Positions 1-8,926 are shown, counted from the stretch's first letter. The stretch: DNA of 64,000 bases from a bacterium (GCA_020444425.1 JAHLLB010000003.1:62001-126000), one strand, 5' to 3'. The notes: generated from the sequence alone by a model not told the origin. Numbers and translations: made by a program.

Positions 1-467
1 TTGTTCTGTTCCCGGATCAGCTCATCCAGTTCTGCCGCCAGCCCGGCCTGGTGGATTTCTGGCGCGATGACCGCGTCGCCGTCCAGCTTGATGTACCGCT
101 GCGACTTCTCGGTGAACGACGTCAGGCGGTGGCGTTCGATCGCCTCAACCGCAAGCCGGCTGATGCCTGTGACATCCATGTTGAAGACGGCGTGTTCGGC
201 GACGGAGCTGTGTCCGAGTCCGAAGACGATGTTCTCATTGCTGCGCCGAGCCTTTTCAACCTCTACTCGAGCTTCGGCGCGTATCTCGCGAATGTCGGAG
301 GGATTCCGGCTGATGCGAGCGTACGCCGCAGACAGGGTTTCCGGCGTGATCGCCTCGCGTGGCGGAGCTTCGCCGCCTTCGTAGGCGGCGATTTCGAGCC
401 CACGCAGGGTTTCACGGTCGACGTTGAAGCCGGCCAGTTCGATGCGCAATGGGAGGGATGAGTTCAT
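1..467 (-). CDS. thyX: FAD-dependent thymidylate synthase, long form (N-terminal part, cut by window edge)
   Basis: ThyX makes dTMP from dUMP using methylene-tetrahydrofolate and reduced FAD. Reading the minus strand from ATG at 467 gives 155 residues without a stop to the window edge. Residues 85-92 read GHSSVAEH and residues 112-125 read RHRLTSFTEKSQRY, which matches the ThyX signature RHRxxSxxxxSxRY. About 80 residues precede the GHSSVAEH helix, more than in the compact ThyX of about 220 residues, so it looks like the longer variant; the C-terminal part is outside the window. It is on the same strand as the downstream genes but separated from them by about 390 bp. The upstream bases show no clear ribosome binding site. 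Confidence 0.88.
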   Translation of the reverse strand, partial: MNSSLPLRIELAGFNVDRETLRGLEIAAYEGGEAPPREAITPETLSAAYARISRNPSDIREIRAEARVEVEKARRSNENIVFGLGHSSVAEHAVFNMDVTGISRLAVEAIERHRLTSFTEKSQRYIKLDGDAVIAPEIHQAGLAAELDELIREQN

Positions 468-858
468 GAACAAGAAGGTGCTGGTTGCCCCGGACGGGTA
501 AGGTAATCGTTTCGACCCGCCGAGGCTGTTCGGAGTCGGAGCGGAGAGGGCGCTCGGGGTGGACCATACGTGTGTGAAATGTTCGGTTGGGTGGCCTGGT
601 GTATGGATGGCACGGGTCGTCTTGCGACCCGGGTTTCGCCGGGTGAATGGCGCTGAAACCACAAGTGGTGATATGCCCCTGTGACCCGCACGTCAGCTTG
701 CGCGGTTCGCAGGGCTGATCCGAACGTCTACGATCAGGTGCCCGTGATTGACCGCCGGTGTGTTTCGGCGGCTATCGCGGGTTGTCCGCACGATCTGAGA
801 GTGCGTCCGCGTTGTCGGAGCCAACACGGGCAAGATGTTCTTGAGCCCAGAGCCCGAC
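468..858. other. Intergenic region with short hairpins, no gene seen
   Basis: Between the start of thyX and the end of the receiver-like gene I find no convincing reading frame. A hairpin with a 7-bp perfect stem (CGGGTCG at 613-619, CGACCCG at 625-631) belongs to the dispersed small-hairpin class seen elsewhere in the window. A short CCACAAGTGG palindrome follows at about 659-668. Confidence 0.5.
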
Positions 859-2472
859 CTACTCCGTCTCGAGAATTCTGCTTCGCAGCCGGCGCATCGC
901 CTCGCGCAGGGACGGATCCATCAGCACGATATCCCGCGCGCCGCGTTTCAGCCAATGGGTGACGCGGGCGTGTTCGACGCCACGCACGAGCACGACCACA
1001 TGCCCGCGATTGCGTTGTGTCCACTCGGAGGCGCGGGCGAGGATCGAGTCGATTTCGACTTCGAAGCTGGATGCGTCGAGCAGAATCCAGCGCGGTTTGC
1101 GTTTGTCGAGCGCCGGGACCAACCCTTCGAGACGTTTGAAGTGCGAGAAACGGATGCCGTGTTCATGCAGGAACGCCAGCCCGAGCCGGTAGCGGATGCG
1201 CGCGTCCTGCGTCACGAGGAAGATGCCCTCACCCTTTCCGAAGGCGTCTGGATTCATCGCCCAGCGGACCCGTTCCAGCACCTGCTCTTCCGGCAGATCG
1301 CGTGAGATCAGGTCGAACGCGCCGTAATCGACGTGATCGAGCATCTCCGGCATCTCGTCAGGGTTTTCCACGTCGGGCGGGGGTTCATTGCCCGCCGAAC
1401 CGAGCACGACGTCGCTCATCTCCCACGGCTGCCCGGTTTCCTCGCTGGTGATCCACAGGCGCGGGAGCATGCGGTAACGGCTGACGGACCGCAGCAGCCG
1501 TTCAACGGTGACAGCTTTCGAGCCCCACAGGTCGGCGTCTGCGACGAACAGGTCGCACGGATTCTCGCTGACCGTAGTGGATAGTTCCTCGAGGTCTGCT
1601 TGGTGCAATTGGATGACGCGGCCGATCTGGTCGAGGATTTCGGCCCAGCCGTCGTCGTCGGAGAGCAGGATGATCGGGGGACGGTTGTCCTCGGGTTGGC
1701 GTTTGCGGAAGCCAACGTCGGACGTGACGGTGGAGGTGCGTTTCTGGCTCAGGCCGGCCTCGGTGCGCCAGATTTCCTCGATGGCTGCGGTCAGCAACTG
1801 CCGTCCATTGGAGTCGATCTTCTCGAGTTCAGCTTCGAATTCGCCGTTGCGGGCGCGGGTGATGCGCAAGCGTACCGGCAAACCCTGGCCGTTCTTCTCC
1901 AGCTTCAGCATCGCCTGGGAAATGCCGTATCCGTCCGGACTGTTGAATTCCTCGAGCTCGGCGTCAAAGAAGAACCGGTTGATGGTCATCCGTTTCGGTT
2001 TCACGTCCCGCCACGACCCGTACCAGACAAACGACAGCGCCGCTGGGTGATTCGAGGCGAGCATCGCGACGTATTCCTTCCGCGACCGTTGCAGGTCGGC
2101 GATTTCGCGCAGTTCGACGCAGTCGTGTTCGTTGAACTCCACCCGTTCGCCGACCAACGCGCGGAACTCGGCGATTTCCTCCATGCCGGCGTCAAAAGCG
2201 GCCAACGAACCCTGCAGCGAGACGGTTTCCTCCCAGAACGCAGCGGCCGGTTTCGGCATCAGCTGGTCCACGATCAGCAGCAGCTCATCGTCTTCCTCGC
2301 GTACGTCCATCAGACTGGTGACATAGCGGTCCTCGCCCGCCCGGGAGAGGTCGATCCGTCCCTTGCGTGCCGGTTCGGAATTGAACCACGCGAACTCGGT
2401 GGAGACGCTGCCGGTGGCACGTTTCAGCAACCGGGTCAGGGATGCCTGCAGCTTGGATTTGTCGTTGTTCAT
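859..2472 (-). CDS. Protein with two degenerate response-regulator receiver domains
   Basis: A 537-residue soluble protein with no signal peptide. The N-terminal 240 residues match nothing I can name; parts look like an all-beta regulatory domain followed by a helical segment. Residues about 265-345 look like a receiver domain (acidic SDDD at 271-274, DAD at 312-314). Residues about 416-535 look like a second one, with an aspartate at 466 in the phosphoacceptor position (WILLDASS). The second domain lacks the usual lysine after the last strand (IVLMDPSL) and the T/S strand reads VVVLVRG, so phosphorylation is doubtful. No output domain or kinase is adjacent. It lies downstream of the Bat operon on the same strand. 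Function unknown; signalling scaffold is inference. Confidence 0.8.
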   Translation of the reverse strand: MNNDKSKLQASLTRLLKRATGSVSTEFAWFNSEPARKGRIDLSRAGEDRYVTSLMDVREEDDELLLIVDQLMPKPAAAFWEETVSLQGSLAAFDAGMEEIAEFRALVGERVEFNEHDCVELREIADLQRSRKEYVAMLASNHPAALSFVWYGSWRDVKPKRMTINRFFFDAELEEFNSPDGYGISQAMLKLEKNGQGLPVRLRITRARNGEFEAELEKIDSNGRQLLTAAIEEIWRTEAGLSQKRTSTVTSDVGFRKRQPEDNRPPIILLSDDDGWAEILDQIGRVIQLHQADLEELSTTVSENPCDLFVADADLWGSKAVTVERLLRSVSRYRMLPRLWITSEETGQPWEMSDVVLGSAGNEPPPDVENPDEMPEMLDHVDYGAFDLISRDLPEEQVLERVRWAMNPDAFGKGEGIFLVTQDARIRYRLGLAFLHEHGIRFSHFKRLEGLVPALDKRKPRWILLDASSFEVEIDSILARASEWTQRNRGHVVVLVRGVEHARVTHWLKRGARDIVLMDPSLREAMRRLRSRILETE

Positions 2473-2602
2473 GGTGCCCGCATGCGTTGAAAGGTTCGGC
2501 AGCTGGAATATACGGCGAGTGCGGGGGATTCCGATGGCGGCACGTCAATGGAACCGTGCCCGTGAGGGCTGCCCGTTGCACGGGAGGATGCGCGGAGATG
2601 GG

Positions 2603-2788
2603 TCAGGCGGTCAAGTCGATGCTGCTCGGACGTTCGGGGTCGGGTGGACGGTTACGCGGTTCCTGTTCCAGCCCGGGCGGATCCTCGGGCTCATGTTTGC
2701 GTTCGCGTTTCTTGTTCTGCCGCTGCTGGGGCGGTTTGTCAAAACGCCGGTCGAAACTCACGGGAGGCAGCGAACCATCCTTTTCCAT
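2603..2788 (-). CDS. Possible small charged hypothetical protein
   Basis: A 61-residue frame starting MEKDGSLPPVSFDRRFDK, then rich in R, K, E, P and Q and probably disordered. It sits in the same direction between batE (ends 2886) and the receiver-like gene, where a small gene would fit the run of minus-strand genes. A TTG at 2827 would extend it by 13 residues. No clear ribosome binding site precedes either start, so this could be a chance frame in GC-rich DNA. Confidence 0.42.
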   Translation of the reverse strand: MEKDGSLPPVSFDRRFDKPPQQRQNKKRERKHEPEDPPGLEQEPRNRPPDPERPSSIDLTA

Positions 2789-2885
2789 GGCAGTTACCGG
2801 AATTGTGGCTGAAGTTGCTACCGGCAAGCTACGGAGGATGAATCAGCAAAACAAGAAGGGAGGCTAAGAATTATGGATTTGTTGC

Positions 2886-3653
2886 TCAGATGATGGTGAA
2901 GCTGCTCTCCGGCAACCAGCCCTGGCGGCCGTCCGCGAGGCGGATTTCCGCCCAGCCGTTCAGCTCCTGCACAATTTCGACCTTGGTGCCTTCGTGGAGG
3001 GCGAACATTTCCTTTGAGCTGCGGTCGGGTCCGCTGAAAGCATCGACTTTGTCGACCATGATGATCGCGGCGTCCGCGCCGGCATCTTCCGACGCTCGCA
3101 GCCCGAGCAGACCGAGGTTGAGCACAAACAGGACCGCCAGCACCCAGCTCAGGTTGCGGAAGATCGCGTAGGAGCGGGCGTGGCGCATGTTGAACGCGAG
3201 GGCGAGACTGATCGCGAGCAGCAGGCTGAAGATCCAGGCGCCGTAAGCAATGATCGACGGATGCATCGAATCGCGTAACGCTTCCAGCCACTTCCAGACA
3301 AAGAGGCGGGGAGGAGTGTCGATGCGATCGACGGCCCGCAGCCTGGCCAGTTCAAGGTTATGTCGTACATCGCGGTTGTGCGGCATCAGTTTCGCCGCGC
3401 GTTCGTACATCAGGATGGATTCGCCGAGACGTCCAGATTTGTAGTAGGCATTGCCAAGGTTATAGAGCAGGGGTCCGCTGCTGTAGCCGGTGTCGAGGAT
3501 GTTAAGATAGAGGGTCACGGCCTGGTCGAAATCGCCGTTCTGATACGCGCTGTCAGCTTCTTTGGCAACATCGCGGAGAGCGTCCGGCACGGCCATGGAC
3601 ACGGCCGGGAGAATGAAAAGGGCGACCAGAATGAGTGTAAAAAAATGTCGCAT
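2886..3653 (-). CDS. batE: BatE-like TPR and SH3 protein
   Basis: 255 residues from ATG 3653; the frame extends further upstream but this start begins a clear signal peptide (MRHFFTLILVALFILPAVSM) and has AGGA about 10 bases upstream. Order: signal peptide, TPR repeats at about 25-110 (DFDQAVTLY, YNLGNAYYKSGRLGES), two membrane segments at about 137-157 and 167-187, then a C-terminal bacterial SH3-like domain (VDAFSGPD to GWLPESSFTII). This is the architecture of BatE, the last component of the Bacteroides aerotolerance operon. It is separated from batD by a 320-bp AT-rich gap with DnaA-box-like sites, so it may have its own promoter. Confidence 0.85.
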   Translation of the reverse strand: MRHFFTLILVALFILPAVSMAVPDALRDVAKEADSAYQNGDFDQAVTLYLNILDTGYSSGPLLYNLGNAYYKSGRLGESILMYERAAKLMPHNRDVRHNLELARLRAVDRIDTPPRLFVWKWLEALRDSMHPSIIAYGAWIFSLLLAISLALAFNMRHARSYAIFRNLSWVLAVLFVLNLGLLGLRASEDAGADAAIIMVDKVDAFSGPDRSSKEMFALHEGTKVEIVQELNGWAEIRLADGRQGWLPESSFTII

Positions 3654-3694
3654 GAGTTCATGTCCTGATGCTGTCGTGGACCCGGAATCCGGGG

Positions 3695-3892
3695 TTATCC
3701 ACAAGCAATCCACTTCTTTTCTGACAGGATTATCCCCAAAACAGAATTCTTAGAACTTTATAAAGAATACTCTGAATCTGGTTGTTATTTCTTCGGTTGC
3801 ATGTTTAGTTCATGTTACCAAACAGTAAGTGTCAGAGTTGTCCACAGGTTATTCACACTGGCGCGTCATTTCTTATTCACCACTTATCCACA
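3695..3892 (+). other. Cluster of DnaA-box-like 9-mers next to an AT-rich tract: oriC candidate
   Basis: Six same-strand sites within 198 bp: TTATCCACA 3695-3703, TTATCCCCA 3730-3738, TTGTCCACA 3838-3846, TTATTCACA 3849-3857, TTATTCACC 3873-3881 and TTATCCACA 3884-3892. Three match the DnaA consensus TTWTNCACA exactly and three differ at one base. Between them (about 3740-3800) lies a strongly AT-rich stretch suited to be an unwinding element in an otherwise GC-rich region. The sites fill the non-coding gap between batD and batE. dnaA and dnaN are not in the window. A DnaA-titrating locus is the main alternative. Confidence 0.6.
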
Positions 3893-3973
3893 TGGTCGAA
3901 AACCGGTTTGACAGGCGTTCCACGAGATCCCACCGAAACATTTGCGATGTTTCATGCAACGTGCTGACTCGAT

Positions 3974-5845
3974 TCAAACTTTTACGGGCTTCAGCTGACG
4001 GTCGACAGTCGTGATCCATTTCTCGGCTCGATCGATCAAACTCGCCAGCGTGCCGGCTTCGCTGCCATGCGGGCTGAATCGCGCGGTATCGCAAATGTTC
4101 AGGATGTCGCCGAGTTCCTGTTGGGACGCTTGCGAGATATCGTTGGCCCCAAGCAGTTCGCGCCGTCCGCGATCATCGAGGGACGCGTTCGGCACGTTCA
4201 ACCGTTCAGACAAATAGCTCAAGATGCCGCGCGCGAGGGCGTTGTAACCATTACCAATCTCGCCCTGGCCGTGCAATTGACGTGCTTCCTTGAGGGCGTT
4301 CAACGCGCGTTTGGCGGCTCTGCGTGACCGTACCAGCGACTGCTGTCCGGCCATGGTGTCGCGCCGTTTGCGGACACCGTATCCCGCCACCGCGATCAGG
4401 ATTGGCAGCAGGTAACCGGCCCAGTAACTGCCGCGTTGATGCAGCGGATCGGTCTTGCTTTTCAAGCCGGTGGAGGAGTCCATGATCCAGCGAATATCCT
4501 GTCCTACGGATTCCACGCGTGCCGGTACGCCGGTCCCATCGACATCATTCGCACTCCAGCCGGAGGCCGCGACAACGTCCAGTTCACCGGGATCGGCGCG
4601 CAAGGTGCGGTATTGTCTGCGTTCCGGATCAAAGAAACTGAGTTCGACCGGTGGGATCGCCTGGGCACCGGGCCGGCGCGGGATCAGCAGGTAGGAGAAG
4701 GTCTTCTCGCCGCTGATGGTGCCGTTGGACGGCCGCTTACTGATGTCAACTTCCGGTTCGTACAGCTCAACATCTGGCGGGACACGCACTTCCGGCGGGG
4801 GGAGGAAGCCGACATTTCCCTGCCCGGAAATCTTCACCGTCAGCATGACGCTCTCGTTGGTCTGTACCGCGTCCGTATCGAGCCTCGCGTCCAGCCGCCA
4901 GTTACCGACGACGTTCTGGAAATTTTCCGGCTGCCCGTCGGTGGGCAGGGATTTGACGTTCACGGTGATCGGGTTTGAGCTGACGTTCATCTGTTCGACA
5001 TAGCTGTCGAAGATGCTGTCGAAGAAGCTGCGGCTGCGGCTGCGTCCGCTGACGAAGTGCACGGTCAGGTCCATCGGACCAATGGTCAGTTCGCCGGTTC
5101 GGGTCGGGAACAGGATCAACCGGTGAATGACGGCGGCATTGTACAGGTGGCCGTTGATGTTGCGTTCGACAATCCCCGGCGGGCTTGGCACCTTCCAGTC
5201 TTCCGACCAGAAGCCTTCGGTGGATGGCAACTTCTGTACGTCGTACGTGCGGACCGACGGCTGGAAGAAGAGGGTGAAGGTGACGACCATCGCTTCCTGC
5301 AGGTAGGCAGATGCGGGCTCAATGTCCGCTTGCAGGAAAATTGGGTCGAGCTGGCGCCGTCTCACGTTGTTCTGCTTCGGCACCATGTCGCCGGGATCGG
5401 GCTGGCTGGCCACATCGCCCGGCGCTTCGACGACAACTTTGACCGGATTCGCCATCTTCTGTTCGCCGCCATCGGCGACGACGGGCGCGGGAATGGTAAA
5501 CTCACCCCGCCGCAATGCGCGCAACGTGTAAGTCAGGGTCCGGGTCGATGACATCTTGCCATTGATGAACTGCATGCTGATGTTGCTGTTCGGCCCGGAG
5601 AGGATCTGGAACGCGCTGGGGATGTTGTTGCTCGGCGTGGGCAATGTGCCGGAGCCCTCGACTGTTACCTGGTAGATGAAGCTGTCGCCCAGTTCGAGAC
5701 GTGTCGGGGAGGCGGACGCGTGAATCGAGTTCACCTTCGCCAGCGCCGGCGTAGATGCGAACAATATGAGCAGCACAACGGCGGCGGCTACCATAAACCG
5801 CGCCGCTGCTGTTGGCAATGTGGATGTGGAGTCGGCCCTCACCAC
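3974..5845 (-). CDS. batD: BatD oxygen-tolerance protein
   Basis: 623 residues. GTG at 5845 overlaps the end of the batB-batC fusion by 7 bp, indicating translational coupling. A signal peptide/first membrane segment (about 17-36) is followed by a large periplasmic part with repeated beta-sandwich segments (ASPTRLELGDSFIYQVTVEG; then DARLDTDAVQTNESVMLTVKISG), typical of the BatD family. One membrane segment lies near residues 465-485, followed by a basic helical cytoplasmic tail. BatD is thought to work with the vWA proteins BatA/BatB at the inner membrane; its exact biochemistry is not established. Confidence 0.9.
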   Translation of the reverse strand: MVRADSTSTLPTAAARFMVAAAVVLLILFASTPALAKVNSIHASASPTRLELGDSFIYQVTVEGSGTLPTPSNNIPSAFQILSGPNSNISMQFINGKMSSTRTLTYTLRALRRGEFTIPAPVVADGGEQKMANPVKVVVEAPGDVASQPDPGDMVPKQNNVRRRQLDPIFLQADIEPASAYLQEAMVVTFTLFFQPSVRTYDVQKLPSTEGFWSEDWKVPSPPGIVERNINGHLYNAAVIHRLILFPTRTGELTIGPMDLTVHFVSGRSRSRSFFDSIFDSYVEQMNVSSNPITVNVKSLPTDGQPENFQNVVGNWRLDARLDTDAVQTNESVMLTVKISGQGNVGFLPPPEVRVPPDVELYEPEVDISKRPSNGTISGEKTFSYLLIPRRPGAQAIPPVELSFFDPERRQYRTLRADPGELDVVAASGWSANDVDGTGVPARVESVGQDIRWIMDSSTGLKSKTDPLHQRGSYWAGYLLPILIAVAGYGVRKRRDTMAGQQSLVRSRRAAKRALNALKEARQLHGQGEIGNGYNALARGILSYLSERLNVPNASLDDRGRRELLGANDISQASQQELGDILNICDTARFSPHGSEAGTLASLIDRAEKWITTVDRQLKPVKV

Positions 5846-7707
5846 GGTTTCTTGTTCCCCTTGCTTCGAACCGGAACCTGCTGCCGGATCACCTGCTTCA
5901 GTTGCTCTTTCTCGTCCTGCTGCATCTGGTTCAGCAACCGTTCCGCCATTTCCTTGTTCAGGTCATCGGGCGGCGGTGGTTGTTGCTGTTGCTGCTGATC
6001 CTCAGGATTCTGTTGTTGATCCTGTTGCGGTTCTTCCTGGCCCTGCTTCTCTTCTTCCTGCTCTTCCTGTTCCTGATCCTGCTGGTCCTGCTTGTCCTGT
6101 TGCTCGTCACCGTCCTGCTTCTGCTGGTCCTGATTTTGTTGATCCTGGTTCTCGTTCTGGTCCTGATTCTGATTCTGTTGTTGCTGCTGCTGCTGTTGCT
6201 GACGCAGGGCGAGTTCGAGGTTGATCTTCGCGTCCTCGTCGTTCGGATTCTTCTTCAACGCGTCGATCAACGCCGGGATCGCCTGATCATACTGCTGCGC
6301 CTCGGCCAGTGTTGTGCCACGATTGTAGTCGGCACGTGCGAGCAGATCCTCATCCGATTCCGGACTCAGGGAGCGGAACAACGTATCCGCGCGTCCCGAC
6401 TCACCCATGCGTGAATAAACGCCGCCAAGATTGTACAACAATTCGGGGCGCAAGGTGTCCAGTTCAACACCGGCCCGGAGGTAGTCCTCCAGCGCCTGGT
6501 CGAGGTTTTCCTCGACGACTTCCTTGTTGCCCTTTTTGACCAGCTTGTGCGGGATTTCAGCGGATGCCGGCGCGGCAAGCAGGGTCAGCATGCCAGCGAT
6601 CAGGAATACGGCTGTGGTCGTGGCTTTCATGGTTCGGTTACTCGTTTGTGCCTTCGGTTCAGCGTCATCCGGCTTCGGATTTCCATTCAGCCCGTGCCCG
6701 TTCTTCGGTTTGCGCACGTCGGGCAGCATGAACTGCACGATCAGCAGCAACAGCGCCGCGATCAGGATCGGCGGAAACCGGTCTTCATGGCCGGAGATCT
6801 GCTTTGTCTCGAACTCACCACGCTCCAGCTGGAAGAGTTCCTTGTAGAGCTCGTTGAACGCGCCGCTGCCCTCATCCGCGCGCCGGTATTCTCCGTTGCC
6901 GGCGCTGGCGATGTCACGGAGAATTTCTTCGTTGAGACGGCTGGTCACAATCTGGCCGTCTTCGTCGGTCAGCCAGCCGGTGCGGGTGCCGAGATCGTTG
7001 AACACCGGGATCGGATCGCCTTTTTCACGCGCCATTCCGATGGTGAAGATTTGCACGCCCTGGTTTGCCGCCTTGCGTGCGGCCTCGACGGCGTCGCCTT
7101 CGTGGTCCTCACCGTCGGAGACGAGCACGACCACCTTCGCCCGGTCCTGATCGTCGCTGAACACCTTCAGCGACGTCTCAATCGCATCGCCGAGCGCGGT
7201 GCCGGGGTTCGGGATCAGCTCGGCGTCGAGCAGGTCAACGAACATCTTCGCGGCGGCGTAGTCAAGTGTCAGCGGAAGCAGGGGGTAGGCGGTCCCGGCG
7301 AAGGGAACGATTCCGACTCGGTCGCCTTTCATGCCTTCGATGAAGCGCGCGAGTTCGTAGCGTGCCTTTCCGATCCGGCTGGGGCGGATGTCCTGGCTGT
7401 CCATGGAACGGGACACATCCACCGCGAGCACAATGTCGATGCCTTCGCGGACGACGTCTTCGTAGCGTGTGCCGACCCGTGGATTGGCGATACCGACCAC
7501 CAAGATCAGCATCGCGACGATGAACAGCAGGCGTTTGGCGCGCACCAATGCGACGCTGTGTCCCGGCGAAATCCGCGGCCACAGGGAGAGACTGGCGAAG
7601 CGCCGTGCGCTCTTACGGTCACGGCTGCGCAGGATCAGTTCCAGGACAAACAACGCCACCGGCACAATCAGTACCAGCAGGAACCAGGCTTTTCCCCAAA
7701 GGATCAT
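5839..7707 (-). CDS. batB: BatB-BatC fusion: membrane vWA protein joined to TPR protein
   Basis: 622 residues in one frame. Residues 1-330 are BatB-like: membrane segments near 8-25 and 60-76, a von Willebrand A domain with an intact MIDAS motif (D97-x-S99-x-S101, later SDGED), and a third membrane segment near 308-328. From Met360 (ATG at 6630) the sequence reads as a fresh signal peptide (MKATTTAVFLIAGMLTLLAA) followed by BatC-like TPR repeats (to about 490) and a long Q/N/D/E-rich tail with repeated GlnAsn and GlnAsp runs. In other genomes batB and batC are separate. Internal initiation at Met360 could release BatC alone; no strong ribosome binding site is visible there. Confidence 0.9.
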   Translation of the reverse strand: MILWGKAWFLLVLIVPVALFVLELILRSRDRKSARRFASLSLWPRISPGHSVALVRAKRLLFIVAMLILVVGIANPRVGTRYEDVVREGIDIVLAVDVSRSMDSQDIRPSRIGKARYELARFIEGMKGDRVGIVPFAGTAYPLLPLTLDYAAAKMFVDLLDAELIPNPGTALGDAIETSLKVFSDDQDRAKVVVLVSDGEDHEGDAVEAARKAANQGVQIFTIGMAREKGDPIPVFNDLGTRTGWLTDEDGQIVTSRLNEEILRDIASAGNGEYRRADEGSGAFNELYKELFQLERGEFETKQISGHEDRFPPILIAALLLLIVQFMLPDVRKPKNGHGLNGNPKPDDAEPKAQTSNRTMKATTTAVFLIAGMLTLLAAPASAEIPHKLVKKGNKEVVEENLDQALEDYLRAGVELDTLRPELLYNLGGVYSRMGESGRADTLFRSLSPESDEDLLARADYNRGTTLAEAQQYDQAIPALIDALKKNPNDEDAKINLELALRQQQQQQQQQNQNQDQNENQDQQNQDQQKQDGDEQQDKQDQQDQEQEEQEEEKQGQEEPQQDQQQNPEDQQQQQQPPPPDDLNKEMAERLLNQMQQDEKEQLKQVIRQQVPVRSKGNKKPW

Positions 7708-7837
7708 GGTTGCATTCGTTTTGTTTCGGGGACAATTGAACGGTTTGCAGATCGTATCGCGTGGCGCGTTTGTTTATCGATCAAGCGTTGCCAGCAATGT
7801 GGTCAGGTACAATCCGTTCAGTTGTCCCCCTATGTGC

Positions 7838-8926
7838 TCACCGGTCCGGAAAGATTCTCATCGGTTCCGACAAACGGTCATCGTCATCGAATTTGCTCTG
7901 GATGTACAGAATTCCACGGTCGCCCGCCATCCAGCGTCGTCCCCGCCAATCCAGCGCGACGGAGCGCGGGGTATCGTTGTGCGGCAGATCGACCCGTTTC
8001 AGGCGGTCATCGCTGATACTCATCGTCCACAAATCGCCGCCGTTGTGACGGTCATCGCTCAACACGAACAGCGTCCAGCCGAGCAGTTTGATCGCGACGA
8101 AATCATCTCGAGTCTGTCGTGGATTGTCATACCAGCTCTGCCCGCCGGACGTCGTCCACAACAAGGTGCCATCATCCCCGACTGCCCATCCGCGGTCCCG
8201 GTCGTAGAACGTGATGTCGCGCAGCATGTCGTTCTGATAAACGGGTGTATTCACCTTGCGGAACGAAAATGCGTCATCGGTGCTGACGTATATCGACGAG
8301 TCCGCCGCGACGAACACCGAGCGATCTCCGACGCTGAACGGGTTACGTACCGCGACGGTGTTGATCGCGCTGGTCGCGTCAATCTGCACCTCGCGCCAGC
8401 CCCGTGCGGGCGGCTGAAACGCGATGATGTGCGGTTCAACCCGGGTTCCGTATCGTTCTTCACCCACCGCGATGATGGCATAGGAATTCCAGGTGTAGGA
8501 GCCACCTTCAGCCTTCGCGACCGGCAGTGCAGCGACATCGTTGATCGTGATCGCCGGACCGCCGTGATACACCGGTGCCCACTCCTGTTGCTCTTCGAGG
8601 TAGACACGAATCTCACCCTTCGGGCCGATGAGGAACAGGGGCAGTTTGTCGCCGTCTCGGACCAGTTTCCAGTCGCCGCCCAACTTCTCGTGCCGGATCC
8701 AGCGCTGCACTTCGTCCGTGCGATAAAGGATGCCGCTCTCCGGCGAATACAGCCAGCCGGTGCCGTCCCCGGAAAACTCAATCGAACTCAGGTCGCGCCA
8801 CGCAGGCGGATCAACCCGTTTCCACTCATTGTAGCCCTCGCTGTCTTTCGCGAAGGCCGACAACGCAGCCACGACAATCAGGATCGCAGCGATGGATCGA
8901 GTGATATGTCGGGTCGGGAATTTCAT
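7838..8926 (-). CDS. Secreted beta-propeller (BNR/Ycf48-like) protein within the Bat operon
   Basis: 362 residues. Signal peptide at about 1-26 (RSIAAILIVVAALSAFA), then repeated blades with aromatic and Gly/Trp-Asp signatures (GWLYSPESG, STDDAFSFRKV, RGWAVGDDGTLLWTTSGGQSWY, RRWMAGDRGILYI) as in Ycf48/BNR repeat proteins. The pattern RGWAVGDDGT..TSGGQSW is especially typical. It lies between batA and batB in the same direction, 130 bp from batB and 15 bp from batA, so it is presumably co-transcribed and periplasmic. It is not a standard Bat component as far as I know; a binding or assembly role is inference. Confidence 0.75.
   Translation of the reverse strand: MKFPTRHITRSIAAILIVVAALSAFAKDSEGYNEWKRVDPPAWRDLSSIEFSGDGTGWLYSPESGILYRTDEVQRWIRHEKLGGDWKLVRDGDKLPLFLIGPKGEIRVYLEEQQEWAPVYHGGPAITINDVAALPVAKAEGGSYTWNSYAIIAVGEERYGTRVEPHIIAFQPPARGWREVQIDATSAINTVAVRNPFSVGDRSVFVAADSSIYVSTDDAFSFRKVNTPVYQNDMLRDITFYDRDRGWAVGDDGTLLWTTSGGQSWYDNPRQTRDDFVAIKLLGWTLFVLSDDRHNGGDLWTMSISDDRLKRVDLPHNDTPRSVALDWRGRRWMAGDRGILYIQSKFDDDDRLSEPMRIFPDR

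Noticed and set aside
464-1024. Small frames on both strands between thyX and the receiver-like gene
   Set aside because: Arg/Pro-rich translations without ribosome binding sites; some overlap the end of the receiver-like gene.
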